Shown: one piece after another, positions 27,540 through 35,581 of the stretch
How positions within the stretch are numbered: position 1 is the first letter of the stretch
Layout of the letters: each line of letters starts with the position of its first letter
Assembly: GCA_018699955.1 (NCBI GenBank)
Contig: JABISG010000152.1
Span: 30,928 to 94,927 of the forward strand
DNA length: 64,000 nt
Direction: 5' to 3'
From: Planctomycetaceae bacterium
Lineage (GTDB): Bacteria > Planctomycetota > Planctomycetia > Planctomycetales > Planctomycetaceae
Notes under the pieces: generated by a model
What the model saw: the letters and a program-made list of their open reading frames with translations, nothing else
Told to the model about the DNA's origin: nothing
Databases searched by the model: none
Position numbers and translations under genes: made by a program

Positions 27540-27764
27540 TCATGTGGAAATCGCCTGAAAGACGCGGCCCGCTTTTCGCAAGTAATCGATGTCTCCTTGT
27601 TCCGCATGCCGGGCGACTTCATCCAACCAGCGAATCGTCGCCGGTTCGAGGCAAGCCTCCGATGGATCGTCGGCCGGGTAAACGACTTCAACTTCCACCT
27701 CGACGGCGAACTGACCGCGCTGCACCCATCGTTTGCGTTTTTCTCGACGATCCTGCATGGACAT
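27540..27764 (-). CDS. Small protein of unknown function, downstream of a DUF4258 protein
   Basis: The 74-residue product is charged, with a basic start (MSMQDRREKRKRW) and an acidic middle (FAVEVEVEVVYPADDPSEA), ending in helical segments. I recognise no domain; it is neither a clear helix-turn-helix nor the zinc-finger partner usual beside DUF4258 genes. The start ATG 27764 overlaps the stop of the upstream gene as TAATG, so the two are translated together. The close coupling of two tiny genes suggests a toxin-antitoxin-like pair, but this is inference. Confidence 0.65.
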   Translation of the reverse strand: MSMQDRREKRKRWVQRGQFAVEVEVEVVYPADDPSEACLEPATIRWLDEVARHAEQGDIDYLRKAGRVFQAIST

Positions 27765-28054
27765 TACTCTGGGAAATAGACGCTTACCAACTTCGCACGT
27801 CCGCTTGCCGCAAGCCAGGACCAAATGACTTCCACCCCCGTACTATCCACTAATTCTTGCCGGACGACAATCGATGGGTTGGGTTTACTTGCCGGACGTT
27901 CGCGAACCAGTTTTGCATCTTCCAAACCAGCAACAATTTGCCAGACCGTGATTTCCCGCTCCTCGCACCGTTCGTCTGCATGCCAAGCAACAACCAATCG
28001 GTCCTGTCGGACTGCCTCGCAAATCTGGTCGTGAAGTCTTCCCATCCGAGCCAA
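27764..28054 (-). CDS. DUF4258 domain protein, possible toxin-like
   Basis: The 96-residue protein has the DUF4258 pattern: a His followed by a charged RxxxR segment (AWHADERCEEREITVWQI), then GLEDAKLVRERP and a last strand ending in LVSVYFPE. DUF4258 proteins resemble RelE-type folds and often occur in two-gene modules. The start is TTG 28054 or ATG 28045; neither has a strong ribosome-binding site. It is coupled to the downstream small gene by TAATG. Confidence 0.7.
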   Translation of the reverse strand: MARMGRLHDQICEAVRQDRLVVAWHADERCEEREITVWQIVAGLEDAKLVRERPASKPNPSIVVRQELVDSTGVEVIWSWLAASGRAKLVSVYFPE

Positions 28055-28134
28055 TCACCCGGATTTACCTGCTCCAGGAAAGACAACGAATACATACGGA
28101 CTGCTGATTAACATTGCCCTGCCGCTAAACTGTA

Positions 28135-29247
28135 CTATTTCTTCCCGGCCTCTTCGAGCTTTTCTTTCACTTCGTTCGGATCCTTAAACAAGTCCAGCTT
28201 ATCGGGAATCAAACGCAGTTTCATCTTTTCCTTCTCGGTCGGTTCAACCAACGGGCGAACGACGCGGAAGCCGACGTGCAGGGCGTCGGTTAGAAACCAG
28301 ATGCTCTGCGGCAATTGTGGGTCTTGCACTTTCCAGTTGGGTGTTGATGGCACACGGGCGGCGCTGCGGAGTTTCTCGGGATCATCATCCCACGATCCGC
28401 CCCGCACGACGCGTTTGTAGCGAACCGTCAGTGACGGAACCGACAGCGGGTTCGCGGTGACACCCTTCGCATCTCGTTTTGCGTAGGTGTCGGGCAGGTA
28501 TTGGTCGAGGCACCATTCGGCGACGTTGCCGTGAATGTCGTACAGGCCCCACGGGTTCGGTTTCTTCTTGCCCACCTTGGCGTAGACAAAATCGTTGTTG
28601 TCGATGTACCAGGCGTATTCGCCGAGCTTGCTGGCATCGTCACCAAACGAATAGGCGGTCGTGGTGCCGGCGCGGCAGGCGTATTCCCATTCGGCTTCCG
28701 TAGGCAGCCGGTAGAAACGTCCGGTCTTCGCGCTCAGCCATTGGCAGTACATCTTCGCGGCGAGTTGCGTCATGCAGATTGCCGGGAAACCGTCGTGTCC
28801 CATGTCGAACGTCATGTCGGTGTAGGGCTTGGTCGGCCGTGTGACAGCGTCGGCTTTTTTGTCGCCGTCGGTTGGCTTGAGACCTTGAATCTTACGGCGT
28901 TGGATGTCCAGGCTGAAACCCCAAATGTCGTACTCGTCCCACGTCACTTCGTGCGTACCCATCCAGAACGGCGCGACTTTTACCTTCCGCTGCGGTCCTT
29001 CATCTGCCTTGCGGCCCTCTTCTTTTTCAGCACTGCCCATCAAGAATTCGCCGGCGGGAATTGGCACTAACCCAAACGTTATGTCCGTCCCGGAGAGCAC
29101 CTCGCGGTACGGCTTCATCTGTTTTTCGCTTTTCGCCTCGCCCGGCTTGTCGGCAGCGCGAGTGCTGTTCGCCGCAAAGCCGACGACGAATGCCAGAGAA
29201 AACAAGAACGCTTGCGGCCGACCGGTCGGTCGAATTATGCTCAACAT
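28135..29247 (-). CDS. Secreted FGE/SUMF1-like protein without the catalytic cysteine
   Basis: The product of about 370 residues starts with a signal peptide (MLSIIRPTGRPQAFLFSLAF) and then a formylglycine-generating-enzyme-like domain: IPAGEFLMGS, the EVTWDEYDI strand, PTEAEWEYACRAG, WGLYDIHGNVAEW and VVRGGSWDDDPEKLRSAARV. In true FGE the last motif has Cys (RCAAR); here it is RSAAR, so oxidation of sulfatase cysteine is unlikely. Such FGE-like proteins are abundant in planctomycetes, many with unknown roles. ATG 29247 is chosen because AGGAG lies ten bases upstream and it leaves 39 bases to the divergent apbE start. Confidence 0.88.
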   Translation of the reverse strand: MLSIIRPTGRPQAFLFSLAFVVGFAANSTRAADKPGEAKSEKQMKPYREVLSGTDITFGLVPIPAGEFLMGSAEKEEGRKADEGPQRKVKVAPFWMGTHEVTWDEYDIWGFSLDIQRRKIQGLKPTDGDKKADAVTRPTKPYTDMTFDMGHDGFPAICMTQLAAKMYCQWLSAKTGRFYRLPTEAEWEYACRAGTTTAYSFGDDASKLGEYAWYIDNNDFVYAKVGKKKPNPWGLYDIHGNVAEWCLDQYLPDTYAKRDAKGVTANPLSVPSLTVRYKRVVRGGSWDDDPEKLRSAARVPSTPNWKVQDPQLPQSIWFLTDALHVGFRVVRPLVEPTEKEKMKLRLIPDKLDLFKDPNEVKEKLEEAGKK

Positions 29248-29286
29248 CTGGTGACAACTCCTGAGAACATCTCGCAAAGAACTGCG

Positions 29287-30342
29287 ATGCGGACTCAAAT
29301 TTTCAATTTGATGGTGACCGTCGCCTTGCTGATGATAGGCACGGGGCGGGTTTCAGCTGCGGAACAACTCGAACGGTACGAGTTCCTGCAGATCCAAATG
29401 GGCGTGCCGTTCCGTATCACATTATATGCCGGAAACGATGTCGCCGCAAACAAGGCCGCCCGTGCAGCGTATGCTCGCATCAAGCAACTCAACGGTATTC
29501 TCAGTGATTACGACCCCGACAGCGAATTGATGCGATTGTGCCGATCGTCCGGCCCGGAAAAACCGGTGAAAGTTGGCCGTGATTTGGAGCGTGTTGTTTC
29601 TGCATCGCTGAGATTGTCGGCGAAAACCGGCGGGGCGTTCGATGTCACAATTGGCCCGGTCGTCCGCCTGTGGCGCATCGCCCGCCGCAAGAAGCAAATG
29701 CCCGCCTACGCGGCGCTTTCCGAGGCGCTGGTCCGAGTTGGTCATCGGCACGTTCGGCTCGACACGAAGCAGCATACAATCGAATTGCAGCACAAAGAAA
29801 TGCGGCTCGATCTGGGAGGCATCGCCAAAGGCTTCGCCGGCGACGAAGCGCTGAAGGTACTCAAAGCGCACGGCATCACCCGCGCACTCATTGACGGCAG
29901 CGGCGACATCGTCGCAGGCGACCCGCCGCCCGGCAAGAAAGGTTGGATCATCGAAGTCGGCGCGGTCACCCAAAAGCCGACGGGCCGCGTCCCGTCAGAA
30001 CCCCAATCCACCAAACCACTCCGCCTCAAAGTCTCCAACGCAGCCGTCGCCACATCGGGCGACGCCTATCAAAACGTCAAGATCGACGGCAAACGTTACT
30101 CGCATATCATCAATCCAAAAACCGGTTTGGGCCTCACCCAATCGAGCAGCGTCACCGTGATTGCCGAAAACGGCATGGCGGCCGACAGCCTGGCATCGGC
30201 AGTCAGCGTGCTGGGACCAAAACGGGGATTAAAGCTCATCGGCGACATGAAACACCGCGCCGCGATGGTCATCATATTGAAAGACGGCCAACCCCAGAAA
30301 CACCAAACTAAATCCCTCGCCCATTTCATCACAACCGACTAA
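29287..30342 (+). CDS. apbE: FAD:protein FMN transferase (ApbE)
   Basis: The 351-residue protein begins with a signal peptide (MRTQIFNLMVTVALLMIGTG) and shows the ApbE pattern: MGVPFRITLY, the acidic CDYDPDSEL loop, DVTIGPVVRLW, LDLGGIAKGFAGDEA, GSGDIVAGDPPP, NAAVATSGDAY and SHIINPKTG. ApbE covalently attaches FMN to periplasmic flavoproteins such as NqrC or RnfG and usually sits in the periplasmic face of the membrane. The substrate protein is not visible here. It is divergent from the FGE-like gene. ATG 29287 is preferred because the longer frame start overlaps that gene and lacks a signal. Confidence 0.92.
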   Translation: MRTQIFNLMVTVALLMIGTGRVSAAEQLERYEFLQIQMGVPFRITLYAGNDVAANKAARAAYARIKQLNGILSDYDPDSELMRLCRSSGPEKPVKVGRDLERVVSASLRLSAKTGGAFDVTIGPVVRLWRIARRKKQMPAYAALSEALVRVGHRHVRLDTKQHTIELQHKEMRLDLGGIAKGFAGDEALKVLKAHGITRALIDGSGDIVAGDPPPGKKGWIIEVGAVTQKPTGRVPSEPQSTKPLRLKVSNAAVATSGDAYQNVKIDGKRYSHIINPKTGLGLTQSSSVTVIAENGMAADSLASAVSVLGPKRGLKLIGDMKHRAAMVIILKDGQPQKHQTKSLAHFITTD

Positions 30343-30352
30343 TCACCAACCA

Positions 30353-30367
30353 CGCTTGCGGTTTAGC
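30353..30367. repeat. Repeat family F, half copy
   Basis: CGCTTGCGGTTTAGC is identical to the left arm of the inverted repeat at 62383-62427. It stands alone in the gap after apbE. Confidence 0.6.
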
Positions 30368-30410
30368 AGTCCACCCAAAGACAGCGCCGACCATCTGGAA
30401 AGCCAACCCC

Positions 30411-31106
30411 ATGACGTTCAAACAAACCATGGCAACCCTCAAGAAAATGGGTACCGCCCAGAACGTCAAGATCTACAAACGGCACGGGGCCGGAGACAAC
30501 CTGTTCGGCGTCAGCTTCGCCAACCTGAAGTTGCTGAAGAAACAGATCAAAACCGATCACGATTTGGCCGAGCAGTTATGGAATACGGGCAACAGCGATG
30601 CGCAGACGCTGGCCACCATGATCGCCGACCCCGACGCACTCACCGTGAAGACCGCTGATGCCTGGATGAAGAGCATTACAAGCCACGCTTTGGCCTGCAC
30701 GTTTGCCGACATGATTGCCCGCTCGAAATTGGCTGCCGACCGAATGAAGAAGTGGATGAACCTCAAGAAAGAGATGACGCGATGCTGCGGTTACTCGGTG
30801 CTATGCACAATGCTCCGCAATGACGCGGATCAACTCGACGATTCCACATGCGAGGCAATTCTGAAGACGATCGAAGCGGAGATTCACGAGTCAGCGAACT
30901 ACGCCCGTCATTCGATGATTCTCGGGCTGATCGCCATCGGCATCTACAAACCGCAATTGCAGAAGACGGCGATCGCCGCTTCGCGGCGGATTGGCAAAGT
31001 GGAAGTCGATCACGGTGAAACGTCTTGCAAGACCCCCGCTGCGGAGCCTTACATTCTCAAAGCCGCGAAACGAAAGTCAGCAAAGAAGAAGTCGGGGCGC
31101 GTTTGA
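30411..31106 (+). CDS. AlkD-like DNA alkylation repair protein
   Basis: The 231-residue protein is all-helical HEAT-like and matches AlkD-family DNA glycosylases (FGVSFANLKLLKKQIK, DNLFGV, then ALTVKTADAWMKSITSHALAC). AlkD removes alkylated bases such as 7-methylguanine from DNA. The C-terminal 30 residues are Lys-rich (KAAKRKSAKKKSGRV), probably adding DNA affinity. GGAAAG lies nine bases before ATG 30411. It has no operon partner; the next gene is convergent. Confidence 0.88.
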   Translation: MTFKQTMATLKKMGTAQNVKIYKRHGAGDNLFGVSFANLKLLKKQIKTDHDLAEQLWNTGNSDAQTLATMIADPDALTVKTADAWMKSITSHALACTFADMIARSKLAADRMKKWMNLKKEMTRCCGYSVLCTMLRNDADQLDDSTCEAILKTIEAEIHESANYARHSMILGLIAIGIYKPQLQKTAIAASRRIGKVEVDHGETSCKTPAAEPYILKAAKRKSAKKKSGRV

Positions 31107-31112
31107 TGCACA

Positions 31113-31125
31113 GAAACCCGGTTTC
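31113..31125. repeat. Repeat family C, half copy
   Basis: GAAACCCGGTTTC is a perfect palindrome sharing its core with the folP terminator at 26041-26079. It sits between two convergent genes (31106 and 31126). Confidence 0.6.
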
Positions 31126-31323
31126 TCAACCAAGCTCATCACTGGCTGCGATGCGATAGGTCTCATCAAGGCAGAAATATCGCACACCGTCGCGAACTTC
31201 TTCTTTGGTCACGTGGTATTTGCCCGGGGCAAGCGATACCTGCAGTCCGGTGCCGATTTCCCAAGCGGGCGTGTAGTACCGGAAGTCGCAGATTCTCTGT
31301 GAGCCGGAGCGCGTCGCTGACAT
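31126..31323 (-). CDS. Small conserved-looking protein, function unknown
   Basis: The 65-residue product reads like a folded small domain (RYYTPAWEIGTGLQVSLAPGKYHVTKEEV, then VRYFCLDETYRIAA) with no membrane helix. ATG 31323 has GAAGGA nine bases upstream; an ATG three codons earlier is too close to that site. I do not recognise a family. The coding look (evenly spaced charged and aromatic residues) and the ribosome-binding site support a real gene. Confidence 0.55.
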   Translation of the reverse strand: MSATRSGSQRICDFRYYTPAWEIGTGLQVSLAPGKYHVTKEEVRDGVRYFCLDETYRIAASDELG

Positions 31324-31514
31324 CGTTGTCATTCCTTCGCTGCCCTCGCATGGGGGAACGCCTCATCGTCGTCGGTGCAGCATTTCATCGGCTATTCATC
31401 ACTGCGGGCTTCAACTGCGGATGGCCGGATTTCGTTTCCTAATAGGAACTTACGCCGTCTGCGCTCGCGTTGACGGCTGGTCGGCCGCTAAAATCCGCAG
31501 ATTCCGCAGCAAAG

Positions 31515-31536
31515 CCCACGGGCTGCGGCCCGTGGG
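31515..31536. repeat. Palindromic repeat family B copy
   Basis: CCCACGGGC (31515-31523) and GCCCGTGGG (31528-31536) form a perfect 9-base stem with a 4-base loop. Related sequences occur at 40374-40399 and inside mutS near 1005-1037. It lies in the leader of hemD. Confidence 0.75.
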
Positions 31537-31574
31537 ATCCCAAAGTTTGAAGATCAACCAAAGCCGCTCCACCC

Positions 31575-32402
31575 ATGTCCTCCGCCGAACCGCCCCCACT
31601 ACAACTGTGCAGCTTCGAGAGCCGCCGTGCCGATCAGATGCGCTCGTTGATCGAGCGTCAAGGAAACGTGGCGACCGTCGTGCCGTCGATGCGCGAGGTG
31701 CCGCTGGATGAAAATGAAACTGCGCTCGATTTCGCCCAACGGCTGCTCGACGGGCAAATCGGTGTCGTCGTCTTCATGACCGGCGTTGGCGCACGCAGTC
31801 TGTTGGATACTGCCGAGACGAAGTTCGAGCGTCAGGAATTCCTGACGGCGCTCGACGCCTGCCGAATCGCGGTTCGCGGCCCGAAGCCGGCGGCCGTGTT
31901 GCGCGAATGGGGAGTGCATGTCGATTGTCGTGCTGCTGAACCGAACACGTGGCGCGAACTTCTCGCCGTAATTGACAAGGAACTTGTGGTGTCTGGAAAG
32001 ACCGTCGCCGTGCAGGAGTACGGTGAGCCGAACGAAGACTTCTACGACAAGTTACGGCAACGCGGTGCGGATGTCTTACCGGTGCCGGTCTACCGTTGGG
32101 CGTTTCCCGAAGAACAGCAGCCGTTGATCGATGCAATCGAGGCAACCATCGCGGGGCGCTTCGATGCGATTCTCTTCACCAGCGCGTTTCAACTCACTAG
32201 CGTGTTGCACACTGCCGACGGGATCGGATGCCGCGACACATGGATCACCGCGGCCAACAATTGCGTCGTTGCATCAATTGGACCGACGGCCAGTGAAGCA
32301 CTGCGCCGCGTCGGGCTAACAGTCGATGTTGAAGCCGACCCGCCAAAGATGGGGCAACTTGTTCGCGCCGTTGTCGCGCAGGGTCGCAAAGCCGGACAGT
32401 AG
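31575..32402 (+). CDS. hemD: Uroporphyrinogen-III synthase
   Basis: The 275-residue protein has the two-lobed HemD pattern: LCSFESRRADQMRSLIERQG at the start, the VVVFMTGVGAR segment, VAVQEYGEP, RFDAILFTSAFQ and the conserved ASIGPTASEALRRVGL near the C-terminus. It cyclises hydroxymethylbilane with inversion of ring D in haem and sirohaem synthesis. HemD is weakly conserved, but these motifs in order are convincing. No hemC or hemB is adjacent. A palindromic repeat precedes the start. Confidence 0.88.
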   Translation: MSSAEPPPLQLCSFESRRADQMRSLIERQGNVATVVPSMREVPLDENETALDFAQRLLDGQIGVVVFMTGVGARSLLDTAETKFERQEFLTALDACRIAVRGPKPAAVLREWGVHVDCRAAEPNTWRELLAVIDKELVVSGKTVAVQEYGEPNEDFYDKLRQRGADVLPVPVYRWAFPEEQQPLIDAIEATIAGRFDAILFTSAFQLTSVLHTADGIGCRDTWITAANNCVVASIGPTASEALRRVGLTVDVEADPPKMGQLVRAVVAQGRKAGQ

Positions 32403-32508
32403 GACCGCGAACAACTGGCGATTGCGTTCTGTGGTTGTATGATGGAATCGACAGTTTTGATTCACCGCATCAGTTAATTCAATTGGAACTTGTGATCGGT
32501 ATTACGAT

Positions 32509-35500
32509 ATGCATTTGAGAAACGAACGAATTCGTAAACACCTGCCGCGTTGTATTCGGGACTTCGCAATTCTTGCCGTCGTTCCATTGGCGGCATTGAT
32601 GTTGGCGTGCAGCGCACCGGCCGACGATCCAGCGAAGGCGAAGACGCCGCCAACAACCGAGGCGGCCGACGACTTCGGAAAACAGTTGCCGCGCGTTCCG
32701 GCGAACGAGCCACAGGCGGCGCTGAAGGCGTTCAAAATGCAGCCGGGATTTCACGTCGAGTTGGTGGCCGCCGAGCCGTTGGTCCGCGATCCGGTGGCAA
32801 TCGATTTCGACGAGAACGGCCGGATGTACGTCATCGAGTTGCCGCCGTACAATCTGTACGTGTTGGAGAACTCGAAAGAGCGTGGCTCGATCCGCCTGTT
32901 AGAAGATAGCGACGATGATGGCCGTTTCGACAAGAGCACGGTGTTTGCCGCCGATCTGAATTATCCCACCGCCATCGCCTGCTGGGACGGCGGACTTTTT
33001 GTCGGCGATGCGCCGCATTTGTTGTATCTGAAGGACACCGACGGCGACGGCAAGGCCGACGAACGCAAGGTGATTTTCAGCGGTTTTGGATCAGATAAGG
33101 CGGGCGAAGCGCATTTGAACTCGATCCGCTGGGGAATGGACAATCGCTTTCATCTTTCGACAAATCTCTCCGGTGGCAACGTGACGGTCGCGACAGACAA
33201 GACGGCCGAACCGGTTTCGGTGCGCGGTCGCGGTTTCGTTTTCGATCCGCGCGACCTCTCCAAGTTTGAATTGACCTCCGGCGGCGGACAGCACGGCATG
33301 AGCATGGACAACTGGGGGCGAAAGTTCGTCTGCTCCAACAGCGTTCCCGCCCAAACGCTGATGTACGACGACCGCTACGCGGCACGCAATCCGCATTTGC
33401 AGGCACCGGCGGCAGCGATTGATATCGCACCACAGGGAAAGTTCACAAAGCTGTTTCGCATCAGCCCGCCCGAACCGTGGCGCGTGCTGCGGACACGGTT
33501 GAGACGAACCGGCAAATTTCGTGGTTCCGACGAGGGCGGCAAACCATTCGGATTCTTCACCGGTGCCACCGGCGTGACAATTTATCGTGGCGACGCCTGG
33601 CCGAAAGCCTATCGCGGCAACTTGCTGGTGGGCGATGTGGCCAACAATCTCGTCTACCGCGCTCGGCTGGAGCGGAAGGGGCTGCAAATTGTCGCCCACC
33701 GAGCCGATGCAGGCGGGGAGTTTCTCGCGTCCCGCGACATCTGGTTCCGACCGGTGCAATTCGTCAATGCACCCGACGGAACAATGTATGTGTTGGACAT
33801 GTATCGCGAGTTGATTGAGGGAGCGGCGTTTCTGCCGCCGGAATTCTTCAAACATCTCGATCCGGCCAGCGGAATCAATCGCGGCCGAATTTACCGAATG
33901 GCACCCGATCGGTTTCGACGTCGCAAGACGCCCCAATTGGCTAAGTTGAGTACGGCGGAACTCGTCAAGCTGCTGGAACATCCGAACGGTTGGCATCGTG
34001 ACACGGCGTCGCGGTTGCTTTACCAACGGCAGGACTGGGCGGTCGTCGGTCTACTGAAACTCGTCGCCGTCAATTCCGAACTCCCCGAAGGCCGCGCCAG
34101 TGCTATGCATTCGTTGAACGGGTTGGGTGGTCTGGACGAAGAAACATTGCTGAAGGTACTTGGTGATCCGTCGGACGACGTGTTGGCCCAGGCGATTCGG
34201 CTCGCCGAGAACTTTGCGGACGAGTCTCCGGCGGTGCGTGCTCGGCTGGTTGCATTATCCTCCGCCAGCAGCTTGGCGGTCCGTTATCAGGTGGCTTTTT
34301 CGCTTGGCTCGTTCGGCGGTTCAGCGCGGAATGCCGCGCTGACAAAACTCGCCTTGCGCGATGCCAACGACAGATGGATGCGACTGGCGATTCTTAGTTC
34401 ACTCGACAACGGGGCGGCCGACGTGTTCAGCCGTCTGCTGCCGGAAACGGCATTTCGCAAGTCGAAACCGGGGCGGGAGACGTTGGTGTCGTTGTCGCGG
34501 CAAATCGGCGCAGCCGGACGCAACAGCGAAATCGCCCTCGTCTTGAAGACGTTGGGAACACTCCCGGCAAGCGAGAAGCCGTTGGTCGAAACGCTCGTGC
34601 AGGCGCTGATCGAGAAACAGAAAGGAAAGTCTCGCGAGCGAATTCTCGCCGCTGCTGGTGGACGAGGAGCAGAAATCGTCGCGGCGATGTTGACCGCTGC
34701 GCGAACCAAAGCGATTGATGACAAAACAGACGTAGCCGAACGCGTTGAAGCGGTGCGGGTTCTGCGTTTGGCGAAGTTCGCAGTTGCTCGACCGTTGTTT
34801 GTTGAATTGTTGGAGCTAAGGCAACCGCAGCCCGTACAGGCGGCGACGCTCGAAACAATCGCCGAGTTTGACGATGCAAAGGTGTCCGACGTGCTACTCG
34901 ATGCGTGGTCGAGTCTCAGTCCCGGTTTGCGAACGCGAGCGGTCGAAACCATGCTCTCGCGGCCAAAGTGGGTGACGGCATTTCTGAACGCCGTCGAAAA
35001 AGGCAACGTCGGTCGTGGCGACGTTGAACCGTCCCGTGTGCAATTGTTGAAGCGTCATCCCGATAAGACAATCGCCGCGCGAGTCGGCAAGCTGTTCGCG
35101 ACAAATGCGTTATCCGCCCGCAAGGATGTCGTCGAGCGGTATCAGCCCGCACTCAAAATGAAGGGTGACATTACCCGGGGCAAGTTGGTCTTCAAGAAGA
35201 ACTGCTCGGCCTGTCATCGGCTGGAAGATGTTGGTACGGCGATCGGTGCCGAACTGAAAGGGATTCGACAGCGCGGCCTGCCGTCGGTGTTGCTCAACGT
35301 TCTCGACCCGAACCGCGAAGTGAAACCCAAGTTTCTAACATACGTTCTCGTGACCGTCGCGGGCCGTACCATCACTGGAATGATTACTGCAGAAAGCGCA
35401 AACGGCATCACTATTCGCCGCACCGACGGCACAACGGCCGATGTACAACGCGTCGATATTGAAGAGCTAAAGAGTTCCGGCATCTCGTTCATGCCGGAAG

Positions 35501-35568
35501 GGCTGGAAAAGCAGGTCGATATCCAATCGATGGCCGATCTGTTGTCGTACTTCGACTCGATCAAGTAA
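32509..35568 (+). CDS. PVC-type membrane-bound dehydrogenase with cytochrome c domain
   Basis: A 1019-residue exported protein. The start (IRDFAILAVVPLAALMLAC) fits a lipoprotein signal with acceptor Cys34. Residues 80-470 are a propeller-type dehydrogenase domain (MQPGFHVELVAAEPLVRDP, many Asp/Gly turns such as DTDGDGKADER). Residues 480-860 are helical HEAT-like repeats. Residues 890-1019 form a cytochrome c domain with CSACH (haem-binding CxxCH near residue 900) and a Met-bearing tail. These proteins are thought to oxidise sugars at the outer face of the membrane and pass electrons to haem. Convergent with the next gene by 13 bases. Confidence 0.9.
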   Translation: MHLRNERIRKHLPRCIRDFAILAVVPLAALMLACSAPADDPAKAKTPPTTEAADDFGKQLPRVPANEPQAALKAFKMQPGFHVELVAAEPLVRDPVAIDFDENGRMYVIELPPYNLYVLENSKERGSIRLLEDSDDDGRFDKSTVFAADLNYPTAIACWDGGLFVGDAPHLLYLKDTDGDGKADERKVIFSGFGSDKAGEAHLNSIRWGMDNRFHLSTNLSGGNVTVATDKTAEPVSVRGRGFVFDPRDLSKFELTSGGGQHGMSMDNWGRKFVCSNSVPAQTLMYDDRYAARNPHLQAPAAAIDIAPQGKFTKLFRISPPEPWRVLRTRLRRTGKFRGSDEGGKPFGFFTGATGVTIYRGDAWPKAYRGNLLVGDVANNLVYRARLERKGLQIVAHRADAGGEFLASRDIWFRPVQFVNAPDGTMYVLDMYRELIEGAAFLPPEFFKHLDPASGINRGRIYRMAPDRFRRRKTPQLAKLSTAELVKLLEHPNGWHRDTASRLLYQRQDWAVVGLLKLVAVNSELPEGRASAMHSLNGLGGLDEETLLKVLGDPSDDVLAQAIRLAENFADESPAVRARLVALSSASSLAVRYQVAFSLGSFGGSARNAALTKLALRDANDRWMRLAILSSLDNGAADVFSRLLPETAFRKSKPGRETLVSLSRQIGAAGRNSEIALVLKTLGTLPASEKPLVETLVQALIEKQKGKSRERILAAAGGRGAEIVAAMLTAARTKAIDDKTDVAERVEAVRVLRLAKFAVARPLFVELLELRQPQPVQAATLETIAEFDDAKVSDVLLDAWSSLSPGLRTRAVETMLSRPKWVTAFLNAVEKGNVGRGDVEPSRVQLLKRHPDKTIAARVGKLFATNALSARKDVVERYQPALKMKGDITRGKLVFKKNCSACHRLEDVGTAIGAELKGIRQRGLPSVLLNVLDPNREVKPKFLTYVLVTVAGRTITGMITAESANGITIRRTDGTTADVQRVDIEELKSSGISFMPEGLEKQVDIQSMADLLSYFDSIK

Positions 35569-35581
35569 TGACGGTGCTTCG

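Noticed and set aside
31421..31711. Plus-strand frame upstream of and overlapping hemD
   Set aside because: It reads through a palindromic repeat and the start of hemD in another frame; nothing supports it as a gene.
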